Below are positions 11,628 through 23,198 of a stretch of DNA of 64,000 bases, one piece after another. Within the stretch, counting starts at the first letter, position 1. Every line of letters starts with the position of its first letter. The notes below the pieces were generated by a model. That model was not told the DNA's origin, searched no databases, and worked only from the letters and a program-made list of their open reading frames with translations. Source of the DNA: Gymnothorax reevesii (taxonomy: Eukaryota; Chordata; Actinopteri; Anguilliformes; Muraenidae). Both the position numbers and the translations under genes were made by a program. Where the stretch lies: assembly GCA_029721435.1 (NCBI GenBank), contig CM056576.1, positions 75,967,876-76,031,875 of the forward strand. Direction: 5' to 3'.

Positions 11628-14275
11628 ATACGGTTTCTGTCAAAATTTAATTGATTTTGATTGATGGCTTTTTGATGAGTTGATGATGTAATATTAATTT
11701 TTTAATTAGGTTATAATAGTTTATTATTTATCACCCCCTGGCTGTGTGGGGTAATTCAGCACAGCCACCCTCCCTCCTTTTTGGGATAACATTTTAAGCA
11801 TCTTTTAAAACATTTATTTAATTGCATAATTATTTAGTGATTTTTAAACATGTATTATTTAAGTGGTGGGGGAAATGGATGTGATAAGTGGTAAAACTTT
11901 ATTTCAAGCGTTTGTTGGTTGTGGGGAAAATGGAAGAGGGTTAAAATTCGTAGTGTTTTAAAGTTGCGGGTAATGTGTTAGTAAAATAGTGTTTTAAAGC
12001 GAAATAAAAAATAAAAAATAAAAATAAATAAGTTAGTTGTCGAAAGTTCGATGCGAAATAAGGCTGATTTCCAAAGTCTTCTCACCCCGTTGGTCATCTC
12101 ACACTCTGGCCGCGTGTATGTGAGGTGCGTGGGGTATGTCAAAGGGGGCGGGGGCTGGTTCTGTGGGTGTGCGTACATGTGTAGGCGGGAATACGGTCAA
12201 CCAATGGCTGAGCCATACGGTTTCTGTCAAAATTTAATTGATTTTGATTGATGGCTTTTTGATGAGTTGATGATGTAATATTAATTTTTTAATTAGGTTA
12301 TAATAGTTTATTATTTATCACCCCCTGGCTGTGTGGGGTAATTCAGCACAGCCACCCTCCCTCCTTTTTGGGATAACATTTTAAGCATCTTTTAAAACAT
12401 TTATTTAATTGCATAATTATTTAGTGATTTTTAAACATGTATTATTTAAGTGGTGGGGAAAATGGATGTGATAAGTGGTAAAACTTTATTTCAAGCGTTT
12501 GTTGGTTGTGGGGAAAATGGAAGAGGGTTAAAATTCGTAGTGTTTTAAAGCTGCGGGTAATGTGTTAGTAAAATAGTGTTTTAAAGCGAAATAAAAAATA
12601 AAAAATAAAAATAAATAAGTTAGTTGTCGAAAGTTCGACGCGAAATAAGGCTGATTTCCAAAGTCTTCTCACCCCGTTGGTCATCTCACACTCTGGCCGC
12701 GTGTATGTGAGGTGCGTGGGGTATGTCAAAGGGGGCGGGGGCTGGTTCTGTGGGTGTGCGTACATGTGTAGGCGGGAATACGGTCAACCAATGGCTGAGC
12801 CATACGGTTTCTGTCAAAATTTAATTGATTTTGATTGATGGCTTTTTGATGAGTTGATGATGTAATATGAGTTGATTTTTAATTAGGTTATAATAGTTTA
12901 TTATTTATCACCCCTTTGCCCCCTCTCATCCCTCCCTCCCCTCCCCTGGCTGTGTGGGGTAATTCAGCACAGCCACCCTCCCTCCCTCCCTCCCTCCCTC
13001 CCTCCTTCCTTTTTGGGATAACTCTTTTAAAACATTTATTTGATTGCATTATTGTTTAGTGCTTTTTAAACATATATTATTTCAGTGGTGGGGGAAATGG
13101 ATGTGACAAGTGGTAAAACTTTATTTCAAGCGTTTGTTGGTGTGGGTGTTACCAGATGCAGGATCCAGAAGTTTTTATTGAATGCAACATGAGGGAAAAC
13201 TCAGGAAACCAAAACAACACAACAAAGTCCGTCTGAAGGTCTCTTCAGTCTTCCCTTCTTAAGGACACATTGGGAGGATGCAGGAATGCGGAAGGCAATC
13301 TACTGTGGAAACAGAAATGCATGGATTAAGGAACAAATTCACAAGGACCGGGTAACAATACTGTCTCGAGGCAAGACGCTAAGACGACCAATTAAACTAG
13401 ACAGTTTAGATTGAGGTAATAATATATACACCCTTAAATAAGAGCTGGTTGGTACGGTTAGTAATGAACCTATCAGGGGATGCATTCACTCAGAGTTATG
13501 CGAGACCCAGAATTAAGCACAGGTAGAAGCAATGAATGAAATACCAAACCGAAAGAGGAAACATGCTTGGACAACGAGACTCAGGCATGTAGAATACTGT
13601 CACACGACACCACAGGGGTCAGGGCAAGAGGTAATCAATGGTCAGACCGCGGGAATGGAGCGGAAACACAAATCAAGAAACACACGGTGTAAAATGCACA
13701 AGCACAAACAAGCACACGAGACAGAATCATAACAGTCGTGGGAAAATGAAAGAGGGTTAAAATTCGAAGTGTTTTAAAGCTGTGGGTAATATGTTAGTAA
13801 AATAGTGTTTTAAAGCAAAATAAAAAAAAAAATAAATGAAACTAAATAAAAATATAAAAATAAAAGTTAGTAAAATAGTGTTAAAGCAAAAATTGTTAGT
13901 AAAAGTGTTTTAAAGTTAAAAAAAGAAATTAAAATAGTGTTTTTAAAGTGTTAAAACTGGAGAGTAATGAATGAACTACATTTGAAATAGCTGTGAATAT
14001 GTGGAAAGAATAAAGAAAGGAAAGAAAGATAAAACTACTCACCAGTAAAGTCTGGCCCCGAGATGTAAATGGAGGAAAAAACGTTTTTCTGAGTTAGTTG
14101 TCGAGAGCTTGATGCAAAATAAGGCTGGTTTCCAAAGTGTTCTCATCTTGCAAGTCATCTCTCACTGACAGTGTGCATGTTGAGTGAGTGGGGTATGTCA
14201 AAGGCGGGCGCGGCTGGTTCTGTGGGTGTGTGCGTACATGTGTTGGCAGGAATATGGTCAACCAATGGCTGAGCC
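11628..14275 (+). repeat. Three tandem subterminal modules, period 587 bp
   Basis: ATACGG followed by TTTCTGTCAAAATTTAATTG starts each unit, at 11628, 12215 and 12802: exactly 587 bp apart for the first two periods. Units 1 and 2 are almost identical; unit 3 is diverged, has an expanded CCTCCCT run and contains the solo LTR. Each unit ends with GGTCAACCAATGGCTGAGCC. Short open frames here (66 codons) are simply repeated with the unit and are not convincing genes. Confidence 0.9.
13147..13737 (-). mobile_element. Solo LTR (591 bp) in the left arm
   Basis: On the minus strand it reads GACTGTTATGATTCTG... to ...CATCTGGTAACA, with an AATAAA near the 3' end, flanked by GTGGG on both sides (13142-13146, 13738-13742), a 5-bp target duplication typical of Ty3/gypsy-type LTRs. 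It has the same position and flanks as its mirror copy at 24771-25361, so a single insertion was copied into both arms. Confidence 0.85.
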
Positions 14276-14281
14276 ATACAG

Positions 14282-15170
14282 TTTCTGTCAAAAAATCACA
14301 AAGGTGAAATTAAACTTACCCAGAAAACAGAAAATTGGGTCAACGACTTCTGACCAAAAGCTTATGGGCATGTGAGCGACATGAGGATGAGTGCAGCTAA
14401 GGGATATCAGAGGCCTCAAGGACTTTTCAGCCCTGCAGGGAAGTTGTGTAAATACGGTTCAGATAAGGCGCAAAGAAACAAATGTGTTTCATCAAAGAGT
14501 AACATACCTTTGGCATTTACTATTTTAATCTGTCTTTTGTCTGTACTATTCTTTTAAAGAACAGATTGATTAATTTAAGCAATAATGTATTCCACTCCTG
14601 CCAACTGTTCCAAAAGCTGTTAAACCATCTTATTATTTCATAGCACTATTATGTGTACACCTCAAGGAGAAATGATGAGGAAACTGGAAAGGATTCAGAA
14701 TGACACCATAAAACATATACTGGGACCACCAAAATCTATTTAATGAAGGATTCTTAACAGGCCATGTAAAACATATTCTGTATTTTGTATTTTACAATGT
14801 TTAATGTTTAATAAGTCATATATATTTTATTTGTAATGTATTGGATCCAGTCTTGAATCAGTCTTGAAGTAATAGATAAATTCCGACATACTCTATTTTT
14901 AACAGACCATGTAAAATATTTTCTGTATTTTGTATTTGATAAAGTTTGGTGCTTTATCACTTATAAATATTTTATTTGCATCTAGTCTTGGAAATTAGTA
15001 ATAAATAAATAACTTAATTCCCGATATACTCGATTATAAATAGCCCATTTTCATAAAATTCAATACTTCATCAGTTTGTTTTTAAAGCAGTGGAAATATA
15101 TTGGCTATTCTTTCTTTCAGTATGAATAAAGGCATAGGGTCTTTTAGATTCAATTATGTTATACCATTTT
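14282..15170. other. Non-coding arm sequence between tandem modules and GT modules
   Basis: AT-rich; includes two related stretches ending AACAGGCCATGTAAAA / AACAGACCATGTAAAA (near 14756 and 14902) followed by TATTTTGTATTT-like runs, hinting at old internal duplication. No gene is seen. The mirror image is at 23350-24230. Confidence 0.4.
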
Positions 15171-15171
15171 T

Positions 15172-15309
15172 AAAGTTTTTTAACTTTAAGAAATGATAAA
15201 ATTGTGTATGGAAAGCTGGAAAATGCGAGTTTTAAAGTATATCCTAGAATTTTATGTTGAATATAGGTTTTAACTAAAGTTTTTACAATTGAGCTGGAGT
15301 GCTTGCAGG

Positions 15310-15362
<53 letters not shown>

Positions 15363-16576
15363 TGTGTCTGTGTGTCTGTGTGTGTGTGTGAGTGTGGGCG
15401 AGTGCGGAAGGTGTGGCTTGAGTGCACCAACTTAATTAAGGATTTTTAACAGGTTGTGTAAAATATTTTCTGCATTTTATCACTTACAAGTGTTTTATTT
15501 GAAATATATTGCATCCAGTCTTGGAAATGAGTAACAATAAATAAATACCGATATACTCGATTATCGATGAACCATTTTCATAAATGTCAATACAGCTTTA
15601 GTTTAAGTCTTTGTTTCTAAAATGCGAGTTTCAAAGTATATCCTGGAATTTTTATGTTGAATATAGGTTTTAACTAAGTTTCTCATTTGAGAGGGAGGGC
15701 TTGCGGGTCGTGTGATTGTGTGTGCGCGTGCTTGCGTGCGTGTGTGTATCAGTTTGTTAAATTCTATGCAAGTTCTTCCTTTTTAAAAAACAGTTTTTTT
15801 TTTTTTTCAGTATGAATAAACAATCAGGGCCTTTTAGATCAATGTTTGAACCATCATGTATCATATTAAAGTCTTTTAACTTGTTAAGAAATGATAAAAT
15901 CGTGTGTAGAAAGCTGGAAAATGCGAGTTTCAAAGTAGAATTTTATGTTGAATATAGGTTTTAACTAAGTTTTTCATTTGAGCGGGAGTGCATGTTGGTC
16001 GTGCGCGCGCGTGTGTGTGTGTGTGTGTGCGTGTGTTAGTTTGTTAAATTATATGCAAGATTTTTGTTTTTAAAAAGCAGTCCAAAAGTCGAAATATTTT
16101 TTTCCTTCAGTATCAATAGGGGAGACCGTGAATGATAGAAACACTTTTTTGCTTGAGCACGTGTAACGCAGTGGTTCCTTGTGATAGAGATCTCAAATTT
16201 TTAAATGCGGTTATCCATATTTGTCTGCTATAAATGATACACTTGGACTTCTGCTACACTATCACAGACTATGTGAATTAATGTCAAATATAAAGAGGTA
16301 TGTTGTTTAAACCTACCCCCACAGCACCGGGGTGAGTTGTAACACTACGTGAGGATGGATGTAACAATTAAATTCATAGCCTTAAAAAAGATTAAAACCA
16401 TTAAATGTATGGAAGCACTTTAATGAATAATAAAGAAGGGATCATAAACTTGTAAGACTACAAAATAAATATAATAAAATAAATAAAAAGTGTAAGTTAA
16501 ATACGATAAAAATAAATACAATAAAATAAAAAAATATACATTACATGAAGAAATATAAAGTATAAATATGCGTGTG

Positions 16577-16607
<31 letters not shown>

Positions 16608-17357
16608 CTGTAGCCTGAAACAGCTTGATGTGAAAAAGCACTTGAACACTTGGAGGTCTGTGGAACAATCAAACCACTTTTGAACAGTGTAGTGCAAAGC
16701 TGCACTAAGTACTTAATAAGTACTGAAAGGCATTTGAACAGTTCAACTGTCTATTGAACAATAAACAAAACACTTTTAAACGCTGTGTTTTCAAGGTGCA
16801 GAAGTACTTAGTAAGTAACTATTAACTAAGCATGCTAGGCATGCCGTAAAAAGGGGACCAGCACAAAATGTCAACATAAGGGGAAGATTGTAACACTTTT
16901 TAAGAACAGTTACAACCCTCCCCATGCTAGGCCACCATTAAAAAGCTAACAGTTTTTAGCATTTAGCTTCAAAGCTAGCACTAATGCAACAGGTCAAATG
17001 AAACTAGAGAAACAATTATTTGAGCTTATATACGTGAAACAATTGTATCTACAACACAATAGACACTATACAAAAATATTTGTGATGAAAATTTTTACTT
17101 GCTTACCTGAAAAATTGTTTTTGGCACCAGAACAGACAGTTTTCAACTCAGAGACATGAGGCTTCACCAGTGAGCTCACTTTGTAAGTGGGCATGGACTG
17201 TATTGATGACATCACTGCAGAGTTTTTTTAACTTTAAGAAATGATAAAATTGTGTGTAGAAAGCTGGAAAATGTGAGTTTCAAAGTATATCCTAGAGTTT
17301 TATGTTGACTGTAGGTTTTAATTAAGTTTTTCATTTGAGCGGGAGGGCTTGCGAGTC

Positions 17358-17391
<34 letters not shown>

Positions 17392-17392
17392 C
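15172..17392 (+). repeat. Four dispersed GT-microsatellite modules in the left arm
   Basis: A common block (AAATGATAAAAT.GTGT..AGAAAGCTGGAAAATG, then TTTTATGTTGA.TATAGG-type sequence, then GAG.GGGAG.GCTTG) precedes a (GT)n run at about 15310-15392, 15715-15745, 16002-16035 and 17360-17390. A further GT run at 16570-16607 lacks the block. Between modules 3 and 4 lies 1 kb with GTAACACTTTTTAAG and related motifs and no gene. Open frames full of His-Thr are microsatellite artefacts. Confidence 0.8.
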
Positions 17393-17689
17393 CCCCATTC
17401 TGAGTTTCAGCAACAGAAATAGCAGACATGCCTGGCAAAGGACCTCGTGTTGGCGCTGGTGTTTAACACTGAACAACTGAACAACATGGAATTGAGTGGA
17501 AGATGTCCGAAAAGGGGTAGGCAAGACTACTTCGACAAGAAAAATGGCAATCGACAACGGAGAGAGAGCTATGAGAAGGACTCGATCGACTGCTGAACAA
17601 AGTACACGGGGTGGAAGACAGTGATCATTGGATAACTTTTCTTGTGGGAACAGTTCTGTCTGACTTAAGGCGTGGTTAGAGTCCACTGA

Positions 17690-17697
17690 TATAAATA
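17690..17697 (+). promoter_or_regulatory. TATA box of the left-arm RING gene
   Basis: TATAAATA lies 108 bp before the ATG at 17805, a plausible core promoter spacing with a short 5' UTR. The right-arm mirror at 20827-20834 is identical in these bases and has TATATAAATA with one flanking change. Confidence 0.55.
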
Positions 17698-17804
17698 TCA
17701 AGGCAGGAGTGTGTCTTGAGTGACATTGTTGGTGTGCCTTAATTCCAACCTATCTCAATTTTGTCAGCTTTCTTAATTACCTCAGTGCAGAAACGTCTTT
17801 TACT

Positions 17805-18932
17805 ATGGACGCCATATCTAGTAGTTCGACAGAGTTTAGAGTATTGGAAGTTGGGCATATGACAGCATCAGAAAAATTGAATTCCTGGGCTGAAAATGTG
17901 GTTGACAGGTGTGAATCAGCCCACAGATTTTTTGGACTCTTGTACCCAAATAAGGTGAGAGCCATGCAAGTCATATTGACTGATGCTGTGAGAAGCGAAT
18001 GTACTGCTGAGGCCTTCTTATCGGCCCTCAGGGATGAAGATCCTTTCCTTTTCAACGACCTGGAAACAAACGGCCCTAGAAAAACATTTGGTGAGTATCA
18101 ACATTGATGGCCTCGACTTCCGTTCTCACTAAATAATTCCACGTTGACTTACTGGTCATTTTCCTCTTTGTACGTCTATCCTGTTACCTGGTCTGTTCTT
18201 GTCATAACAGTGAGGAGTCGTCCACCGACTGAGCCGTTTGACTTATGGAGCGCAAACCGAGGCCTGCGCAACTTCTTCGAAACACGAAGAGACGAATTCA
18301 ACGTCGTGGATATACTTGTGGAATGCAACCTTTTGACTGTGGAAGAGTACGATGACATACGGCTTGCTAGAGAGAGGCCGCTGTTTCGCGCACTGCACGA
18401 AATTATGACACGGGCATCTCCGGAACATGTCGCATTTCTGGAATGCCTGGAGGGACTGTATCGAGATGTGTGGCCGTCACCAAACACGGAGGTTGTTTCA
18501 CAGGACGACACACACCAACAGAGAATCAAGAAGACTTTCAATGGGCAGGGGAATTATGACATCATACATGTGAACAGTGCCATGACACCTGAGGCCACAG
18601 TAGAGGACGTGTGGTGGTGCCCAATTTGTACAATTCACAGAGCGGAACACGCTTTTGGGTGTGGGCATGTAACCTGTGCAACTTGCGATAGAAAGACTGG
18701 AAACAAATGCCCCTTGTGTCGGCGGCATAAGGAAGAGGGGTACAAGGAAGCTTTCGCTGTGAAAAATGCTCACCTGCAATGTCCCGAATGTAAGGGTCCT
18801 AAAATGGTGCTTATTTACGACGGACCCAACGGGGAGGGCTGTCATCATGTTGCATGTGAGTGCGCCGTTAAAAACCATAGGTGTGCTTGTGGGCATACAG
18901 CAACTATGTTCATGACTATCTACAAGATGTGA
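17805..18932 (+). CDS. Two-exon RING-finger protein (335 aa spliced), left-arm copy
   Basis: Exon 1 17805-18090, intron 18091-18210 (GTGAGT...ATAACAG, 120 bp), exon 2 18211-18932; joining keeps frame (split GTG codon). Residues 1-95: helical-looking domain with no clear match. About 109-181: leucine-rich helices that could be a death-fold (CARD-like) domain; this is a weak call. RING finger at about 232-265, C3HC4: CPIC, GCGH, CATC, CPLC. A second Cys/His-rich segment from 286 to the end (CPEC...GCHH...CACGH). Likely an E3 ubiquitin ligase-type protein. A TATA box and a poly(A) signal bracket it, so it may be expressed. The RING with a possible death-fold suggests interference with host death or immune signalling, but that is inference. 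Confidence 0.7.
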
Positions 18933-19030
18933 AGAGGTAGTTTTCGCCCTTGGGGGCAATTATGTACCAAAACCTGTGTGAAACTTTGCTATTAAGATGT
19001 CTGTTTTGTTTTTTGTTTATTTGTTTTTAC

Positions 19031-19036
19031 AATAAA
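19031..19036 (+). terminator. Poly(A) signal AATAAA, left-arm RING gene
   Basis: AATAAA about 100 bp after the stop codon at 18930-18932, in a T-rich context. The mirror copy is at 19692-19697. Confidence 0.55.
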
Positions 19037-19043
19037 ACAACCA

Positions 19044-19213
19044 GTGTATGATCAATTGACACTGCCAACAGCCACACAGCAAATTGTGTGCAATGAAAGA
19101 GGCTTCATGCTCACAAACTGCCAAGTTTCTAAAAAATTTAGAGTTGTGTTCAACAAGAGTTCCGCAGCCAGATTTCAAGACTTTACCATGTGGCTTTTAA
19201 AACTGCTTTGAAA
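19044..19213 (+). CDS. Short inner ORF, unrecognised, probably a gene 3' end (left arm)
   Basis: An open frame (VYDQLTLPTATQQIV... to ...DFTMWLLKLL) of about 56 codons ends at the TGA overlapping the arm/spacer junction. Its reverse-complement twin in the right arm keeps the frame. An upstream CAG at 19041-19043 after a T-rich run could be a splice acceptor. It has a normal, non-repetitive composition and reads toward the spacer, the same direction as the ATPase-like remnant, so it may be the 3' end of another element gene. I do not recognise the family. Confidence 0.35.
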
Positions 19214-19545
19214 ATGCTCCCTATGTCCTGTCATTTGTGGCACAGAGTATTGTATGCTTTTATTCATGCTGGCAACCTATATGTGATGATTTGCGCCATA
19301 AAATAAAGAATTTACATTTTGTTGAAGGTCTGCCTGAATCATTGACTGATGAAGCACTGCTTCCTTTGCATAAAACCCATTTGGTTATTATTGATGATCT
19401 CATGGAAGCGGCCAGTAATAGCACTGAAATTTTTCAATCTACCAGCCCAGAGCTGATAAAAACTATTTGTGAAATTGCCATCAATATTTTACACGATGAG
19501 ACGGCTCTCTCATCGCCAAACACAGTTTTAAAAGCCACATGGTAA
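19213..19545 (+). pseudogene. Spacer remnant: truncated packaging-ATPase-like sequence fused to a second ORF fragment
   Basis: One open frame crosses the spacer. The first part has a CWQP motif, then VEGLP, then a Walker B-like HLVIIDDLM, the arrangement I associate with the A32/FtsK-type packaging ATPases of Polinton/adintovirus-type elements. The Walker A end is missing because the palindrome junction cuts it off. After IIDDLMEA the sequence changes character (SPELIKTICEIAINIL...), resembling the start of a small basic protein that follows the ATPase in such elements. This suggests an internal deletion that joined two neighbouring genes. Assignment is from motif recognition only. Confidence 0.45.
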
Positions 19546-19684
19546 AGTCTTGAAATCTGGCTGCGGAACTCTTGTTGAACACAACTCTAAATTTTTTAGA
19601 AACTTGGCAGTTTGTGAGCATGAAGCCTCTTTCATTGCACACAATTTGCTGTGTGGCTGTTGGCAGTGTCAATTGATCATACAC
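19515..19684 (-). CDS. Short inner ORF, right-arm copy
   Basis: Mirror image of the ORF at 19044-19213, starting YDQLTLPTATQQ on the minus strand. Here an ATG precedes YDQ, and the frame continues past the arm into the spacer to 19481. Unrecognised. Confidence 0.3.
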
Positions 19685-19691
19685 TGGTTGT

Positions 19692-19697
19692 TTTATT
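19692..19697 (-). terminator. Poly(A) signal, right-arm RING gene
   Basis: AATAAA on the minus strand, about 100 bp after the stop codon of the right-arm copy. Confidence 0.55.
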
Positions 19698-19795
19698 GTA
19701 AAAACAAATAAACAAAAAACAAAACAGACATCTTAATAGCAAAGTTTCACACAGGTTTTGGTACATAATTGCCCCCAAGGGCGAAAACTACCTCT

Positions 19796-20719
19796 TCACA
19801 TCTTGTAGATAGTCATGAACATAGTTGCTGTATGCCCACAAGCACACCTATGGTTTTTAACGGCGCACTCACATGCAACATGATGACAGCCCTCCCCGTT
19901 GGGTCCGTCGTAAATAAGCACCATTTTAGGACCCTTACATTCGGGACATTGCAGGTGAGCATTTTTCACAGCGAAAGCTTCCTTGTACACCTCTTCCTTA
20001 TGCCGCCGACACAAGGGGCATTTGTTTCCAGTCTTTCTATCGCAAGTTGCACAGGTTACATGCCCACACCCAAAAGCGTGTTCCGCTCTGTGAATTGTAC
20101 AAATTGGGCACCACCACACGTCCTCTACTGTGGCCTCAGGTGTCATGGCACTGTTCACATGTATGATGTCATAATTCCCCTGCCCATTGAAAGTCTTCTT
20201 GATTCTCTGTTGGTGTGTGTCGTCCTGTGAAACAACCTCCGTGTTTGGTGACGGCCACACATCTCGATACAGTCCCGATAAGTCAAACGGCTCAGTCGGT
20301 GGACGACTCCTCACTGTTATGACAAGAACAGACCAGGTAACAGGATAGACGTACAAAGAGGAAAATGACCAGTAAGTCAACGTGGAATTATTTAGTGAGA
20401 ACGGAAGTCGAGGCCATCAATGTTGATACTCACCAAATGTTTTTCTAGGGCCGTTTGTTTCCAGGTCGTTGAAAAGGAAAGGATCTTCATCCCTGAGGGC
20501 CGATAAGAAGGCCTCAGCAGTACATTCGCTTCTCACAGCATCAGTCAATATGACTTGCATGGCTCTCACCTTATTTGGGTACAAGAGTCCAAAAAATCTG
20601 TGGGCTGATTCACACCTGTCAACCACATTTTCAGCCCAGGAATTCAATTTTTCTGATGCTGTCATATGCCCAACTTCCAATACTCTAAACTCTGTCGAAC
20701 TACTAGATATGGCGTCCAT
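19796..20719 (-). CDS. RING-finger protein, right-arm copy with 68-residue in-frame deletion (267 aa)
   Basis: Exon 1 20434-20719, intron 20314-20433 (same GTGAGT and ATAACAG), exon 2 19796-20313. Compared with the left copy, 204 bp are missing just after GAGCCGTTTGACTTAT, removing almost the whole possible death-fold domain but keeping the frame. The RING (CPIC, GCGH, CATC, CPLC) and the C-terminal Cys/His segment are intact; HKEEG has become HKEEV. The two genes are transcribed toward each other across the spacer, so their transcripts would be convergent and complementary if read through. Confidence 0.65.
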
Positions 20720-20826
20720 AGTAAAAGACGTTTCTGCACTGAGGTAATTAAGAAAGCTGACAAAATTGAGATAGGTTGGAATTAAGGCACACCAACAATG
20801 TCACTCAAGACACACTCCTGCCTTGA

Positions 20827-20834
20827 TATTTATA
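20827..20834 (-). promoter_or_regulatory. TATA box of the right-arm RING gene
   Basis: TATAAATA on the minus strand, 107 bp before the ATG at 20719, preceded by TA to give TATATAAATA. Confidence 0.55.
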
Positions 20835-21132
20835 TAAGTGGACTCTAACCACGCCTTAAGTCAGACAGAACTGTTCCCACAAGAAAAGTTATCCAATGAT
20901 CACTGTCTTCCACCCCGTGTACTTTGTTCAGCAGTCGATCGAGTCCTTCTCATAGCTCTCTCTCCGTTGTCGATTGCCATTTTTCTTGTCGAAGTAGTCT
21001 TGCCTACCCCTTTTCGGACATCTTCCACTCAATTCCATGTTGTTCAGTTGTTCAGTGTTAAACACCAGCGCCAACACGAGGTCCTTTGCCAGGCATGTCT
21101 GCTATTTCTGTTGCTGAAACTCAGAATGGGGG

Positions 21133-21138
<6 letters not shown>

Positions 21139-21170
<32 letters not shown>

Positions 21171-23163
21171 GACTCGCAAGCCCTCCCGCTCAAATGAAAA
21201 ACTTAATTAAAACCTACAGTCAACATAAAACTCTAGGATATACTTTGAAACTCACATTTTCCAGCTTTCTACACACAATTTTATCATTTCTTAAAGTTAA
21301 AAAAACTCTGCAGTGATGTCATCAATACAGTCCATGCCCACTTACAAAGTGAGCTCACTGGTGAAGCCTCATGTCTCTGAGTTGAAAACTGTCTGTTCTG
21401 GTGCCAAAAACAATTTTTTAGGTAAGCAAGTAAAAATTTTCATCACAAATATTTTTGTATAGTGTCTATTGTGTTGTAGATACAATTGTTTCACGTATAT
21501 AAGCTCAAATAATTGTTTCTCTAGTTTCATTTGACCTGTTGCATTAGTGCTAGCTTTGAAGCTAAATGCTAAAAACTGTTAGCTTTTTAATGGTGGCCTA
21601 GCATGGGGAGGGTTGTAACTGTTCTTAAAAAGTGTTACAATCTTCCCCTTATGTTGACATTTTGTGCTGGTCCCCTTTTTACGGCATGCCTAGCATGCTT
21701 AGTTAATAGTTACTTACTAAGTACTTCTGCACCTTGAAAACACAGCGTTTAAAAGTGTTTTGTTTATTGTTCAATAGACAGTTGAACTGTTCAAATGCCT
21801 TTCAGTACTTATTAAGTACTTAGTGCAGCTTTGCACTACACTGTTCAAAAGTGGTTTGATTGTTCCACAGACCTCCAAGTGTTCAAGTGCTTTTTCACAT
21901 CAAGCTGTTTCAGGCTACAGAACACACACACACACACACACACACACAACACACGCATATTTATACTTTATATTTCTTCATGTAATGTATATTTTTTTAT
22001 TTTATTGTATTTATTTTTATCGTATTTAACTTACACTTTTTATTTATTTTATTATATTTATTTTGTAGTCTTACAAGTTTATGATCCCTTCTTTATTATT
22101 CATTAAAGTGCTTCCATACATTTAATGGTTTTAATCTTTTTTAAGGCTATGAATTTAATTGTTACATCCATCCTCACGTAGTGTTACAACTCACCCCGGT
22201 GCTGTGGGGGTAGGTTTAAACAACATACCTCTTTATATTTGACATTAATTCACATAGTCTGTGATAGTGTAGCAGAAGTCCAAGTGTATCATTTATAGCA
22301 GACAAATATGGATAACCGCATTTAAAAATTTGAGATCTCTATCACAAGGAACCACTGCGTTACACGTGCTCAAGCAAAAAAGTGTTTCTATCATTCACGG
22401 TCTCCCCTATTGATACTGAAGGAAAAAAATATTTCGACTTTTGGACTGCTTTTTAAAAACAAAAATCTTGCATATAATTTAACAAACTAACACACGCACA
22501 CACACACACACACACGCGCGCGCACGACCAACATGCACTCCCGCTCAAATGAAAAACTTAGTTAAAACCTATATTCAACATAAAATTCTACTTTGAAACT
22601 CGCATTTTCCAGCTTTCTACACACGATTTTATCATTTCTTAACAAGTTAAAAGACTTTAATATGATACATGATGGTTCAAACATTGATCTAAAAGGCCCT
22701 GATTGTTTATTCATACTGAAAAAAAAAAAAAACTGTTTTTTAAAAAGGAAGAACTTGCATAGAATTTAACAAACTGATACACACACGCGCGCAAGCACGC
22801 GCACACACAATCACACGACCCGCAAGCCCTCCCTCTCAAATGAGAAACTTAGTTAAAACCTATATTCAACATAAAAATTCCAGGATATACTTTGAAACTC
22901 GCATTTTAGAAACAAAGACTTAAACTAAAGCTGTATTGACATTTATGAAAATGGTTCATCGATAATCGAGTATATCGGTATTTATTTATTGTTACTCATT
23001 TCCAAGACTGGATGCAATATATTTCAAATAAAACACTTGTAAGTGATAAAATGCAGAAAATATTTTACACAACCTGTTAAAAATCCTTAATTAAGTTGGT
23101 GCACTCAAGCCACACCTTCCGCACTTGCCCACACTCACACACAGACACAGACACACAGACACA

Positions 23164-23198
<35 letters not shown>

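Larger units (their letters stand above)
11612..19205 (+). repeat. Left arm of the palindrome (7.6 kb)
   Basis: Order outward to inward: terminal AG-repeat, three tandem ~587-bp modules (the third holding a solo LTR), a unique stretch, four GT-microsatellite modules, promoter and RING gene, poly(A) signal, a short inner ORF. Its reverse complement is 19523-26702. It has ~204 bp of the RING gene, and ~210 bp of module 2, that the right arm lacks. Confidence 0.95.

Noticed and set aside
15170..15430. His-Thr-rich open frames at the GT tracts (also 16420-16697, 17318-17701, 20838-21316, 21823-22106, 23096-23338)
   Set aside because: They are translations of (GT)n/(CA)n microsatellites and mirror each other in the two arms; no independent coding signal.
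18176..18959. Antisense frames of 121 and 153 codons over the RING gene (mirrored at 19769-20230)
   Set aside because: Shadows of the RING exon, which has real splice sites and zinc-ligand spacing on the other strand.
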